Notes: generated by a model from the letters alone, not told the origin. A DNA stretch of 55,215 nt from Nitrosotalea sp. (GCA_025451075.1 JANWLA010000019.1:1-55215); one strand, 5' to 3'; shown: positions 1-8,364, counted from the first letter of the stretch. Numbers and translations: made by a program.

Positions 1-49
1 CAGAGGCAACCACATTTACGATGTCGACAATCGGTTTTGTTTGCGGCAT
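1..49 (-). CDS. tbp: TATA-box binding protein, N-terminal start only (partial)
   Basis: The first 16 codons read leftward off the window edge begin MPQTKPIVDIVNVVAS, which matches the N-terminus of archaeal TATA-binding protein, the factor that recognises promoter TATA boxes and recruits TFB and RNA polymerase. The ATG is at 47-49. A TATATA tract at 75-80 lies about 28 bp upstream, as expected for a leaderless archaeal mRNA. Only the start is visible, so the call rests on a short match and on the typical M-P-Q-T-K-P-I-V opening in this lineage. Confidence 0.72.
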   Translation of the reverse strand, partial: MPQTKPIVDIVNVVAS

Positions 50-249
50 TTAAATAGGTTATAAATCGGTACCATATATAACCAATTACATAACTACCGT
101 GACTGGAAAGGTAAAAGATCTTACAGTATGGTTTCAAAACTCGATCTAAAAATTGATCGTAACTTTATGCATCTAGATAATTTCCCAATTAGGTTCAAAG
201 TCATCAAGACAACATGTTTTGTACAAATTCAAACTACGATTATGATATA

Positions 250-483
250 ATGAATAACAAGTACATCATAATACCTGCCATGTTTTTTTTGATTTTTGGA
301 TTTGATAATGTTTTTGCATGGATGGAGTATCAACCAGTAATATTTGTAGGAGACATGTCACAAATTTATTCCAAGATGCCAATTTTTCACGGATACACCC
401 AAGAATTTCTCAACAGCCCACAGGCCAAGCAGATATGTCAAGATGCACAAAATGATGGCGTCAGGATAGACTATTGCCAATAA
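250..483 (+). CDS. small secreted protein of unknown function
   Basis: This is a 77-residue protein if started at the ATG at 250. The longer in-frame start at 214 would put 12 polar residues before the hydrophobic segment. Residues 1-23 form a signal peptide (hydrophobic PAMFFLIFGF core, ending NVFA). The mature part is short and aromatic-rich, with two cysteines near the C-terminus (ICQD and DYCQ) that could form a disulfide outside the cell. I do not recognise a family. It is a single gene, with a divergent tbp to its left. Confidence 0.6.
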   Translation: MNNKYIIIPAMFFLIFGFDNVFAWMEYQPVIFVGDMSQIYSKMPIFHGYTQEFLNSPQAKQICQDAQNDGVRIDYCQ

Positions 484-540
484 CAAAATACATTTCATGA
501 GTATAAAATAATCAGAACAAAAAGTAGATGTAAAAACATT

Positions 541-557
541 CCATGAAAATTTCATGG
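541..557. promoter_or_regulatory. palindrome next to TATA box upstream of the 591 gene
   Basis: CCATGAAA and TTTCATGG form perfect 8-bp inverted arms separated by one base. A TATATATTTT tract follows directly (557-567), about 25-30 bp before the ATG at 591. The position, just upstream of the TATA box, suits an operator or activator site. The binding factor is unknown. Confidence 0.4.
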
Positions 558-590
558 TATATATTTTGGTAAAAAATCTCTCAATATCAA

Positions 591-947
591 ATGCGTTCTG
601 ACAATCCTCATGGAAAATCAGGAGACGATGAACATCGAAGTTCTGAGATCTCTAAAATAAAAAATGAGATGGAGACTGCAGATAAAATATTTTACAAGGA
701 GCTTTCAAGCAAGTACTTTCTTTTAGATAAATTCAACATTGAACAGTTAAAAGGCATGTGTCAAAATCTGCTGGGCAAGGGTCCAGATGTGGAGTATTAT
801 GAAGACAAGACAACAAAGAAGAGAAAGGAGCTCCCACAGTACAAGGAGGATTACATCCATTTTATCATAGAGGAGTTTAGGTTTTCTGAAATCAAAAACT
901 ATGCACTAGAAAAACGTATAGTTACCAGCCACTTTTTTGAGAAATAA
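591..947 (+). CDS. conserved-looking hypothetical, SAP-like helical protein
   Basis: This is a 118-residue soluble, highly charged protein. The first 25 residues are polar and probably disordered. Residues 45-95 contain an L-x-K-x-NIEQLKGMC segment followed by a basic linker and a second helix (YIHFIIEEF), a helix-loop-helix layout reminiscent of SAP-type nucleic-acid-binding folds. That resemblance is weak and I do not assign a function. It is transcribed alone from a TATA box at 557-567 and ends 12 bp before the convergent propeller gene. Confidence 0.6.
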   Translation: MRSDNPHGKSGDDEHRSSEISKIKNEMETADKIFYKELSSKYFLLDKFNIEQLKGMCQNLLGKGPDVEYYEDKTTKKRKELPQYKEDYIHFIIEEFRFSEIKNYALEKRIVTSHFFEK

Positions 948-958
948 TAGGCACAAAA

Positions 959-2383
959 CTACTTGTTTTGGATATACAAATCAAGAAACTTTGTTGTAGT
1001 TACAAGCCCATCAGATGCACTGATTCCAACAGTGTAATTTCCAGGGACAACCCCATCACCATTGACAAATAGTTCAGTGCTACCATGAGAGGCATCTACC
1101 ACATTAGAAGAAAATTTCACTGTGAGGTTACCAAGCTCAGCCGTAGGAGTAGTTGTGCTTGAGGCATTCAGGTTTAGCGGACCAGAAAAATTACCCTTTA
1201 TTGCCAAGCCAACTACACCGGTCTTGCCATGGTATAGTGTGACCTGCGTGGCATTGAGGTTTATTTCAAATGGTATTGTGACATGCCCGTTTATCACTCC
1301 AACTTTGTCCGTATTCCATTCTGAGAACCAAAGAATTTTTTCATCACGAGGGTCTTGCGAGATATTGAGTGGATAAGTCAGATAGCCATCTTTTGGTAGT
1401 GATGGAATTGCGTACTCGACAAGTGTCTTGCTGGATAAATCAAAACATCCAATTTTATTTCCCTGGTGCTCGTTGAACCACAAAACTTTGGGATCTGCTG
1501 CGCCTCTAATCCAGAAAGGAAGTGTTGTTGTATGAAAATTGTTTTGAGACGTGGGATATCGAGTTATCTTTCCACTAGTAAGATCATAGCTAGTAAGAAA
1601 ACTCGTGCCGTGTTCAGTAAGCCACAGGGTACCATTATGGATTATCAAATCAGTTGGAGATGAAAATAGTGTAACGTTACCTTCAGGGATGCTTTTGATT
1701 ACAGAAATGTCTTTTACAGAATCATTTTCTTGATTGATTTTATACTGGAGAATATTTTGAGAGCCAACACCAGCTATCCATACAGAATCATTTTGTAGAA
1801 ATATTCCAGCAGGATTTGTGTGAGTGCCCACCCCAAAAGAAGATATCTTGTAACTAGCATTTTGTGATTTTTCTATTACACCAACAGTGTCTCCACGAAG
1901 AGTAGTAAACCAGATTTCGCCATTCTTGCTTGCCTTCATCTGAAATGCAGCCCCAGTCTCAGATCTGTACGAGTCAAAAATACCACTAGTCGGGTCAAAC
2001 CTCCAAATTGATTTGGTTCCAAGTGAAGAGAACCAAATCTTTCCATCGCTATCAGTTACAATGGCCCAAACCATCATGTTGGCACCTACATTTCCAAGGG
2101 GTGTCTCGTTCTTGATGGCATAATTTTTTACCTGCCCGCTTGTTGGGTCAACAGAGTATAGAGTAGCATTCTTTGAGGTCACCCAGACTAGTCCGGCATT
2201 ATCTACAATCAAGCCATTTGGAGCAGAACCGAGAGGCAAGGAGTATTCCCTTACGTATGGATTTTCTTTTCCAGGTACAGCATTTAGGGATAGGTCCATG
2301 TTTTTAAAATTCTGAAAGTAGACAAGTGCAACTAGAGCTACAGCAATTATCAAAACTGCAAGGATTTTTTTTGATGTCAACAT
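959..2383 (-). CDS. membrane-anchored streptogramin-lyase-like (Vgb) beta-propeller protein
   Basis: The protein has 474 residues. Residues 5-23 are a single N-terminal membrane segment. Residues about 40-370 contain six or more blades with the recurring pattern (I/L)WF(S/T)-x5-8-G-x(3-5)-DP-T-S-G, as in KIWFSS, EIWFTT, TLWLTE, VLWFNE and ILWFSE, characteristic of the Vgb/SMP-30 propeller superfamily. Residues 375-474 form an Ig-like beta sandwich. The active-site His of true virginiamycin B lyase cannot be confirmed by eye, so a sensor, binding or surface-scaffold role is as likely as enzymatic activity. The C-terminal region of the CopC-CopD fusion at 17788 carries the same propeller type. 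Confidence 0.82.
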   Translation of the reverse strand: MLTSKKILAVLIIAVALVALVYFQNFKNMDLSLNAVPGKENPYVREYSLPLGSAPNGLIVDNAGLVWVTSKNATLYSVDPTSGQVKNYAIKNETPLGNVGANMMVWAIVTDSDGKIWFSSLGTKSIWRFDPTSGIFDSYRSETGAAFQMKASKNGEIWFTTLRGDTVGVIEKSQNASYKISSFGVGTHTNPAGIFLQNDSVWIAGVGSQNILQYKINQENDSVKDISVIKSIPEGNVTLFSSPTDLIIHNGTLWLTEHGTSFLTSYDLTSGKITRYPTSQNNFHTTTLPFWIRGAADPKVLWFNEHQGNKIGCFDLSSKTLVEYAIPSLPKDGYLTYPLNISQDPRDEKILWFSEWNTDKVGVINGHVTIPFEINLNATQVTLYHGKTGVVGLAIKGNFSGPLNLNASSTTTPTAELGNLTVKFSSNVVDASHGSTELFVNGDGVVPGNYTVGISASDGLVTTTKFLDLYIQNK

Positions 2384-2525
2384 GCTTTAGGTTTTATTGG
2401 CAATGTCTGTATTATTTAGTCTCTCTAAGTCAGACACATTTGAAATCACTGGCATGACACATTTCCACGTGCGGGATTTGGCAAATAGAGGCAATGTAAT
2501 ATATCAAAACATTTCATGTTATTTG

Positions 2526-3050
2526 ATGAAAAAGCGGTTCTACCTCTTTTTACCAATCTACCTGAGCTTCTTCATAGGACTTGGAGTATACGAAATCATG
2601 CATCCTCCCTTTAGTACAGATTCTGCAAGGATTGGAGACTATGAAGTTAAAGTTGAAACCACTCCACCTGTTCCCGAGGTAGAAAAGGATACCATAGTGC
2701 ACCTCATAGTTTTGGACCAGAACGGAAATCCTGTTGACAATTTTAGAATGGGGCTTCAAATTTATTATAATGACAACATGATAAGCTCATTTCCTGCTGC
2801 AGACCACAATGCTGGAAAATGGGATTTAGATTATACCTTCAAAGAACCTGGAAATCACGTAATCAGAGTTGATCTAGTTGATTTCAAAAACGGCGGCATG
2901 TTATCGTACACATTCAATATGGGAGTTCTTAATTTCTACATGAATCTGTTTACGTATTTGGTAATAGCAGGACTTGCAGGTGCTGCAGGTATCCTAATTG
3001 CCATAATCTTGTTTCAAAAAAATATCTGGCCCAAAAAAAGTAAAACATAG
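2526..3050 (+). CDS. membrane protein with extracellular FixH/YtkA-like domain
   Basis: The protein has 174 residues from the ATG at 2526. The open frame extends to 2397, but that segment is polar and precedes a clear MKK-type membrane start. Residues 4-25 form the first membrane helix. Residues 30-140 form an outward-facing beta-rich domain (VEKDTIVHLIVLDQNGNPV, then EPGNHVIRVDLVD) like the FixH/YtkA domains often linked to copper or oxidase biogenesis. Residues 143-167 are a second helix with a basic tail. The oxidase-assembly link is family knowledge, not visible here. Confidence 0.65.
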   Translation: MKKRFYLFLPIYLSFFIGLGVYEIMHPPFSTDSARIGDYEVKVETTPPVPEVEKDTIVHLIVLDQNGNPVDNFRMGLQIYYNDNMISSFPAADHNAGKWDLDYTFKEPGNHVIRVDLVDFKNGGMLSYTFNMGVLNFYMNLFTYLVIAGLAGAAGILIAIILFQKNIWPKKSKT

Positions 3051-3051
3051 G

Positions 3052-3161
3052 GCGTGGTCCTTCAGTGCAGGGACACTTGGAGATTACCTCCATTGGAATC
3101 AACGCCATTGCGTGAATTCACGAAAGATCCTGCTGGACCACGCTTGGTCAATCCATTTTTT
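3052..3161 (+). ncRNA. candidate structured RNA with closing stem and T-run
   Basis: GCGTGGTCC (3052-3060) pairs perfectly with GGACCACGC (3135-3143). Just inside, CAG..CAGG pairs with CCTGCTG. Two further hairpins lie in the middle: TGGAG/CTCCA (3078-3082 with 3088-3092) and the palindrome CGTGAATTCACG (3111-3122). A run of six T follows at 3156-3161. An A-rich TATA-like tract near 3016-3024 would place initiation near 3048. The shape is a multi-branched RNA of about 100 nt. It does not match tRNA, 5S, SRP or RNase P RNA. It could instead be an elaborate terminator of the gene ending at 3050. Confidence 0.5.
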
Positions 3162-3280
3162 GTGATACTAGGATCACAATTATATTATAATTTCAAATTA
3201 TTTAAAATTTTATACTAAAAATATAGTAATGTTTCCATTACATAGAATATTTCTAAGAATATAGAATTTTCTTATAATTA

Positions 3281-3475
3281 TTATTCTAGCATATTCCAGA
3301 ACCTAGAGTATCGAAATAGCCCAACCCAGCCAGATATGAAGGAAATAATGGACAAGGCAAATAACAGATACATCTCTCTTTTGCGATGTGCAAGATCAAG
3401 ATTCAGAAAGATAAATGCCCCCAATCCTATCAGACCAAAAAAAAGTATCAATCTTCCAAGTCGCTTGAAATTCAA
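3281..3475 (-). CDS. small two-helix membrane protein
   Basis: The protein has 64 residues with two hydrophobic segments (about 8-26 and 35-53) joined by a basic loop (HRKRE), giving an N-in/C-in hairpin. An overlapping frame on the other strand has no membrane or domain signature. It lies downstream of msrA on the same strand with a 77-bp gap. Function is unknown. Confidence 0.5.
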   Translation of the reverse strand: MNFKRLGRLILFFGLIGLGAFIFLNLDLAHRKREMYLLFALSIISFISGWVGLFRYSRFWNMLE

Positions 3476-3552
3476 TTACGGACACATTCCATGGTCTAAT
3501 ATAAAACAGATCTGTATTTCACAGATTTCATAAAATTATGCCATACCTAAAA

Positions 3553-4005
3553 CTAGACAATTCCGCATTTTTCATAATATTGTTGGTGATACTCTTCAGC
3601 CTTGTAAAACTCTACTGCAGGTACAATCTCGGTTACAATTTTTCTGCCATACTTGCCGGATTTCTCAAGTCTTTCTTTTGACTGGCTTGCTTCTTTTTCT
3701 TGCTCAGGAGTATGGTAAAAGACAGCGGATCTATACTGAGTTCCAACATCAGGCCCCTGTCGGTTCAGCGTAGTAGGGTCATGGTTATTCCAAAATATAT
3801 CTAGAATTTCATTGTATGAAATTTTCAATGGATCATATTCTACTTGGATAACCTCTGCATGTCCAGTCATATCGGTGCAGACATCTTCATAGGTTGGGTT
3901 TTTTGTCTTTCCTCCCATGTAACCTACACTTGTTGAAGTTATTCCTTTTTTTCTAAAATCTCGTTCTATGCACCAGAAACATCCTGCGCCAAAAGTAGCT
4001 TTCAT
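3553..4005 (-). CDS. msrA: peptide-methionine (S)-S-oxide reductase MsrA
   Basis: MsrA reduces methionine-S-sulfoxide in oxidised proteins in the cytoplasm, using thioredoxin-type donors. The 150-residue protein opens with the diagnostic GCFWC motif, with catalytic Cys9. It keeps the [12 protein letters not shown] block (about 48-59), the FWNNHDPTT segment and the YRSAVF motif. A C-terminal Cys (KCGIV, about residue 147) can act as the resolving cysteine. The length is typical of short archaeal MsrA. It is probably transcribed alone. Confidence 0.96.
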   Translation of the reverse strand: MKATFGAGCFWCIERDFRKKGITSTSVGYMGGKTKNPTYEDVCTDMTGHAEVIQVEYDPLKISYNEILDIFWNNHDPTTLNRQGPDVGTQYRSAVFYHTPEQEKEASQSKERLEKSGKYGRKIVTEIVPAVEFYKAEEYHQQYYEKCGIV

Positions 4006-4036
4006 GAATTATCTTTCACCACACCGGAATTAAATT

Positions 4037-5284
4037 CTATCTAGAGAACAAGTAAAGTGATTTTGCCACATCTTGATCAGACACTTTTCCATCTGCCCAT
4101 AGACAGAGTGTTGTCTTGTCTGGAGTCTGGCCAACAGAATCGCCCTGGACAGACATCATACCATTTGAAACAAGATATTTCATGCTAGAGGATAACTGGC
4201 TGTCAGTTATGTCTCCAGTGCACCAAAATCCCACAGTCTTTTTGGTCCATGTCGGAATATGACTTTGAGTTTGAAGTACATCAACTACAAATGTCTTGAC
4301 TACAGAATTTCCATCTTGATCTCTAGCTGCACATGTAACTGTCGTAGTTCCCATCATGAAAAAAGAGCCCGACGGAGGATCGCATTGCGGTGTCTGCAAA
4401 TTTGACAAAATTGTAGAGTTGATGTAATTGACATTTGCCCCAACTGAATTTGTGGCGTAAAAAGTTAGAGGCGTAGGTGGCATCAGGTGCTGTGAACTAG
4501 CAAGACCTGTAGAGTCAGAACTTGAAGAAGAACTAGGCGTACTGTAAGAACCCCCTCCCACCGTAACAAATACGCTTGAAGGCATGGACGGATCGGTGAA
4601 CCTGAATTCCAATGTAGAGCCCATTTCTACGGTAGATCCATCAATTGACTGGGGTATCTTGACATTTACCTCAAATGTGTCTGTGTTTGGCCCAGTCTCC
4701 CTTAGCGTATATGGATTAACTTGAAATGTACTGTCTGCAAGTGTGGTTTGTACTCCTCCCATATGGACTTCAATCATGTTAAGCGGAATATCGTCAGGTG
4801 TTTGCGAATCAAGATTATAGTTTGGTGCATATATGCTCAGTTTGAAATACTGACCGATTCGAACATTTGGTGCAGAACTTTCAACAGGACTTGATGGAGT
4901 ACCACTGAGAACTACAGATTGTGTTACATCAGTTGGATTGCCAGAATTATCAGCTCGCTGGTGATACGTCATCAGAACAACATCTCCATCTTGTAATGGT
5001 TTTCCATTAACAGAATCTGGCAATGTCAACTCAAGTTGGAAGACTCCAGTGTCTATTCCAGTTTCTACCATTTCTCCAGGTCCTGATACAGGAGTACCGT
5101 TTATTGTAAAATCAACTAGTCCAGATGTTGATATGTTCATCACTGCCCTATGATCAGTGGACAGATTAGAGTCTGTGACGTAAAAAGTTATAACAGTTCC
5201 AGGGGTTGCAGGCTCGGCATACGAAAGAGACATTGGCAATAAAAGAAAGATGAGAGAAAATCCAGTTGTCTTGAAAATATTCAT
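4037..5284 (-). CDS. secreted multidomain surface protein with HYR domain
   Basis: The protein has 415 residues. Signal peptide is 1-23 (ending SLSYA). Two related beta modules carry the motif ETG-x-(D/N)TG-x-F (about 68-78 and 190-198). A Ser-rich linker follows, then a HYR-type Ig module (PPSGSFFMMG...VTCAARDQDGN, about 295-340). A C-terminal segment, IPTWTKKTVGFWCTGDITDS, is a degenerate copy of the W-x(6)-WW-x-G-x-I repeat common at the ends of thaumarchaeal secreted proteins. No membrane anchor is seen. It overlaps the upstream MarR gene by 4 bp (ATGA), so the two are co-transcribed. A 412-residue protein at 50835 shares the ETGPNTG modules. Confidence 0.78.
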   Translation of the reverse strand: MNIFKTTGFSLIFLLLPMSLSYAEPATPGTVITFYVTDSNLSTDHRAVMNISTSGLVDFTINGTPVSGPGEMVETGIDTGVFQLELTLPDSVNGKPLQDGDVVLMTYHQRADNSGNPTDVTQSVVLSGTPSSPVESSAPNVRIGQYFKLSIYAPNYNLDSQTPDDIPLNMIEVHMGGVQTTLADSTFQVNPYTLRETGPNTDTFEVNVKIPQSIDGSTVEMGSTLEFRFTDPSMPSSVFVTVGGGSYSTPSSSSSSDSTGLASSQHLMPPTPLTFYATNSVGANVNYINSTILSNLQTPQCDPPSGSFFMMGTTTVTCAARDQDGNSVVKTFVVDVLQTQSHIPTWTKKTVGFWCTGDITDSQLSSSMKYLVSNGMMSVQGDSVGQTPDKTTLCLWADGKVSDQDVAKSLYLFSR

Positions 5285-5757
5285 GGTTTGTCTTTTCCAG
5301 ATGCAACCTTGATTTGACTTGATGCGTCATCAGAATTTTTAATCAGAGTTTTTAAAATATTTCTTGTGGAAGAAATTTCATCTTTTGATATACCATTGTA
5401 AATTATCTTTCGAAGTTGAAGAATTATCATGATTATAGAATCCACAGTTGATTCGGATTTTTTTGTAAGAAATATCCTATTGTTTCTCCTGTCTCTGGAA
5501 TCTGCCTTTCTTTCAACCAGGCCGCTTTGTTCCATTTTGTCTATCACTGGTACTAGAGTACTTCCATCAACATTAATTTTTTCGGCAATCTCCTTTTGGC
5601 TCAGACCGTCCATCATGTTGAGCACCAAGATAACTTTCCATTGGGCTGGAGTTAGCCCTAGCTGCCTTTTCATTTCTATCTCTGCCAGTCGCTCTTGCGA
5701 TTTTGCCGCAAGCGCAATTAACGCGCCTACACTCTCACTGAAATCCAATTTCCGCAT
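5281..5757 (-). CDS. MarR-family transcriptional regulator
   Basis: The protein has 158 residues from the ATG at 5757. A GTG 18 bp further upstream would place the start inside the operator, so the ATG is preferred. The winged helix-turn-helix is complete: LTPAQWKVILVLN, then the recognition helix region SQKEIAEKINVDGSTLVPVID, then the wing with DSRDRRNNRI, the hallmark basic loop of MarR proteins. N- and C-terminal helices provide dimerisation. Its promoter is covered by the palindromes at 5776-5814, which indicates autoregulation plus control of the divergent 5834 gene. The ligand is unknown. Confidence 0.92.
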   Translation of the reverse strand: MRKLDFSESVGALIALAAKSQERLAEIEMKRQLGLTPAQWKVILVLNMMDGLSQKEIAEKINVDGSTLVPVIDKMEQSGLVERKADSRDRRNNRIFLTKKSESTVDSIIMIILQLRKIIYNGISKDEISSTRNILKTLIKNSDDASSQIKVASGKDKP

Positions 5758-5775
5758 GAGATATGTAATATTCAC

Positions 5776-5814
5776 TGGTATACAAATGATTGGTATACCA
5801 ATAGTTATATACCA
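5776..5814. promoter_or_regulatory. three-part MarR operator in a divergent promoter
   Basis: A perfect 12-bp palindrome TTGGTATACCAA (5790-5801) is flanked by half-sites TGGTATA (5776-5782) and TATACCA (5808-5814). Dyad centres fall near 5780.5, 5795.5 and 5809.5, about 1.5 helical turns apart. The right half-site overlaps the TTATATA box (5805-5811) of the 5834 gene. The left half-site overlaps the probable TATA box of the MarR gene. One regulator could therefore shut both promoters. Confidence 0.78.
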
Positions 5815-5833
5815 ATATGTGAATTATCACACC

Positions 5834-6514
5834 ATGTCTGGGTTCGGAACAACAAGAATTTTGATGCTAGCCGTGATTACAGTCTCAAGTGTAACATATT
5901 TTGGCACATACAACCCAGCATTTGCCTTGACATCATCAAGCCAGTTTGGAAACCAGACCATAACAGGCAATGATCTGAAAAACAACCCCATGGTTGCAAA
6001 GATCCTAAGCGAAATCGAATACTCTAAAAAGCAAGTAGCAGAGTTACAAAAAAATCAAAAGGACCAAGAGGAGAACGCACAGCTTATTGCACAGCAGAGA
6101 TTGATTGCAAAACAGCTAGAGGACCAGGCATATCAGATACTTCAAACTCAGACGGCATATAACAGCACAGACAATGCATATGGCAGATTTCTTGATACCA
6201 TTCCATCCAATGATACAAAGAACGTATTTCATGACGAATTTGCATTTACAAAACAAAGAGTAGATGCAGGCCATGTTGCCATGCAAAAAGTACTTGCAAA
6301 TGGCGGTACCTGGGAGGATGCAATGCAGGAATTTTCAAAATATGCCGCAATAAGATACACCGAAATGATATCAGTCAATCAAGCACTCAATGACAAGTAC
6401 ATTCACCACTCAGATAGTGCAAACATGACTTCGATACCATTTGATCAATACGGCAAGGTTCCAGAGGATTACATCAAAATTCCAGAAACAGTGTCAAACC
6501 ATGCACGGACATAA
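5834..6514 (+). CDS. secreted coiled-coil protein, paralogue of the 45681 product
   Basis: The protein has 226 residues from the ATG at 5834. The open frame reaches far upstream, but only this start gives a signal peptide (about 1-31, ending NPAFA) and a TATA box 25 bp before it. Residues 55-110 are a Gln/Lys-rich coiled coil (VAELQKNQKDQEE...). Residues 120-200 hold a conserved block: AYGRFLD, then FHDEFAFTKQRVDAGHVAMQKVLANGG, here given only in part. The product encoded at 45681 has the same blocks in the same order. The gene overlaps the next one by 14 bp. Function is unknown; the layout fits a surface or pseudoperiplasmic stalk-like protein. Confidence 0.75.
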   Translation: MSGFGTTRILMLAVITVSSVTYFGTYNPAFALTSSSQFGNQTITGNDLKNNPMVAKILSEIEYSKKQVAELQKNQKDQEENAQLIAQQRLIAKQLEDQAYQILQTQTAYNSTDNAYGRFLDTIPSNDTKNVFHDEFAFTKQRVDAGHVAMQKVLANGGTWEDAMQEFSKYAAIRYTEMISVNQALNDKYIHHSDSANMTSIPFDQYGKVPEDYIKIPETVSNHART

Positions 6515-7037
6515 AAAATTTCATGGCATCATTTTCATCTCTCTAGTAGCAATCACATTCTTTTCACTTGTACCAGCATCTTATGCAGATAGGATAATCA
6601 CATTGCAAAAAGTTTCAAATGTAAATGAAGAATCCTTGCTCAATACAATATCTGATGTATCAGCATATCCCCAGATATTTCCTGATAATGTAAAATATGT
6701 CAAGGTGTTGGATAATAATACAAAACTAGTTGAGATGAATGCAGGAATAAATGGCATGTTTTTTGATACACAAGCAATATGCAAGACAGACGCAAATGGA
6801 AATTATGTAGTTGAGGTAGTTTCAGGGGACCTCAAGGGAACCACCATGACTACTAAACTAGAAAAAACATGGGGTTTCCAGGGTCAAAAATATGGAGGGA
6901 CCATTGCAGACATTGCATTAGATGTGAAAACATCAGGATTTCTCTCATGGATGCTTAATTTTGTTCCAGACAGTTCAGTCTCAGACGCTCTAGGATATGG
7001 ATTTGATAGATTCGTCCAACACATCCAATCACAATAA
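6501..7037 (+). CDS. secreted START/polyketide-cyclase-like (SRPBCC) protein
   Basis: The protein has 178 residues from the ATG at 6501, inside the end of the previous gene, so translation is probably coupled. Residues 1-31 are a signal peptide ending ASYA. The rest follows the SRPBCC/Coq10 pattern: a first strand, then LLNTISDVSAYPQIFPDNV (the V-x-x-YP-x-F-P signature), central strands with the TTMTTKLEK segment, and a long C-terminal helix. Such folds bind hydrophobic ligands. A secreted version next to a secreted coiled-coil protein suggests lipid or isoprenoid binding outside the membrane, which is inference. Confidence 0.75.
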   Translation: MHGHKKFHGIIFISLVAITFFSLVPASYADRIITLQKVSNVNEESLLNTISDVSAYPQIFPDNVKYVKVLDNNTKLVEMNAGINGMFFDTQAICKTDANGNYVVEVVSGDLKGTTMTTKLEKTWGFQGQKYGGTIADIALDVKTSGFLSWMLNFVPDSSVSDALGYGFDRFVQHIQSQ

Positions 7038-7063
7038 TTTCAAGATGTATCTATTTTATCACA

Positions 7064-7567
7064 TTATTTTTTGAGAAATTTTGGTTTTAGTGTTGTGTTG
7101 TTTTTTAAAAGTTCTAGTGCAATTGTTTTATTGTTCAATGCCAAGTCAAACTTTTTGTCAATTTTCAGAGCAGCATTAAAACATTTTATTGCATCTTTTA
7201 GCAAACCAATTTCTCCTAGTGAAAGTCCCTTGTATGCTATTGCCATAGCATATTTTGGCTGGATCTTCAATGCCTTATCATAACAGTCTATTGCATCATG
7301 ATATTTTCCAAGAGTATGCAGTGCCGCGCCCTTGTTTACAAGAGCATCAAGATGATTTTTTTCAATCTCTAATGCGATATCGTAGCATTTTATTGCCTTG
7401 GAATGTTTTCCAAGTGTCTGTAGTGTGACACCCTTGTTTATCAGGGCAGTGATGTTTTTGGGATCCTTGAACAAGACTAGATCATAATATTCCAGTGCAA
7501 GAGTGTATTTTCCTTCTTCACACAATTCGTATGCTTCATCCAAGAGTGATGAATTTTTCATCATCAT
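7064..7567 (-). CDS. TPR-repeat protein
   Basis: The protein has 167 residues and no signal peptide. Four tandem 34-residue tetratricopeptide repeats are visible by the recurring pattern ALINKG-x(3)-LGK-x(2)-AI-x-CYD-x-AL, starting about residues 10, 40, 74 and 108. TPR solenoids hold protein partners together; no enzyme domain is present. A related, longer TPR protein is encoded at 52988. Confidence 0.9.
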   Translation of the reverse strand: MMMKNSSLLDEAYELCEEGKYTLALEYYDLVLFKDPKNITALINKGVTLQTLGKHSKAIKCYDIALEIEKNHLDALVNKGAALHTLGKYHDAIDCYDKALKIQPKYAMAIAYKGLSLGEIGLLKDAIKCFNAALKIDKKFDLALNNKTIALELLKNNTTLKPKFLKK

Positions 7568-7740
7568 GAATTAAAATCTGTAGATAATATTCTTTTAGAA
7601 GGTATCATCATCAGATGTTTTATCCATAATCAAATAAGGTGTAAAATCACCAGATTATCCGATCAGGCATTTCAAGACATACAATCAAATAAAAACATGA
7701 TTCACAACAGTCTTTAACGGCAAGACCTTGCGAAAGTCTA

Positions 7741-8364
7741 TTGCATACGATAATCTTTGATTTTGACGGTACAATAGCAGATACCATGTCGGTAGTCATA
7801 AGGATTGCAAATAGATTTGCAGACCATTATGGATACAAGAAAATTCCGCTCAGTGATTTGCCAAAACTACGAGAAAAAAAGCCAAGTGCCGTATTGAGGC
7901 ATCTTGGAATTTCAATATTCAAGCTGCCAATTGTTGCAAGAAAGATAAGATTTGAGATGAATAAGGAAATCATCAACCTAAAGACCGCAGTAGACCTCAG
8001 AGATACACTTGTACACCTCAAAGAAAATGGATGTGTTCTAGGCATATTGACTACAAACTCTCGAGAAAACGTGGTAGAATTTTTAAAGAAAAATGATTTG
8101 GAACTGTTTGATTTTGTGTATTCTGGCAGAGCAGTCTTTGGAAAGAGCAGACTATTGAAAAAGATGATGAAGGAAAAAACAATTCCACATGAAGATCCAA
8201 TTTACGTAGGAGATGAAATAAGAGATGTTGAAGCAGCCAAGAAAGCAGGAATTAGAGTCATTGGAGTAGCATGGGGATATAACACCAAAAATGCTTTGTT
8301 AAAATTCCATCCTGATCACGTCATAGAAGAACCAGAAGAGCTCAAAGGCATAATCCTAAACTAG
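7741..8364 (+). CDS. HAD-superfamily phosphatase, phosphoglycolate-phosphatase-like
   Basis: The protein has 207 residues with a TTG start. Motif I is FDFDGTIAD (nucleophile Asp7, acid/base Asp9). A helical cap follows (about 15-85). Motif II is LTTNSREN (about 102-109), motif III is a Lys in the GKSRLLKK stretch, and motif IV is VGDEIRDVEAAKKAGI with the metal-binding acidic residues. This order is typical of Gph/PGP-type cytosolic phosphatases that hydrolyse small phosphomonoesters. The actual substrate cannot be read from sequence. Confidence 0.92.
   Translation: MHTIIFDFDGTIADTMSVVIRIANRFADHYGYKKIPLSDLPKLREKKPSAVLRHLGISIFKLPIVARKIRFEMNKEIINLKTAVDLRDTLVHLKENGCVLGILTTNSRENVVEFLKKNDLELFDFVYSGRAVFGKSRLLKKMMKEKTIPHEDPIYVGDEIRDVEAAKKAGIRVIGVAWGYNTKNALLKFHPDHVIEEPEELKGIILN

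Noticed and set aside
128-250. A 40-residue frame before the first secreted protein gene
   Set aside because: It has no signal, domain or ribosome site, and its end overlaps the ATG at 250; composition is not convincing.
959-2383. Antibiotic resistance (virginiamycin B lyase) function
   Set aside because: Only the propeller fold is supported; anchoring and the added Ig domain argue for a different role.
3052-3143. tRNA or 5S rRNA interpretation of the branched element
   Set aside because: There is no anticodon arm or T-loop GTTC pattern, and the length and bases do not fit 5S rRNA.
3336-3533. Plus-strand frame opposite the small membrane protein gene
   Set aside because: It shows no membrane or domain pattern and overlaps a better minus-strand gene.
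3560-3600. CTGAAGA and GAAA strings on the minus strand, as in a hammerhead core
   Set aside because: They lie inside the msrA coding end and no stem II pairing (G10.1-C11.1) is possible.
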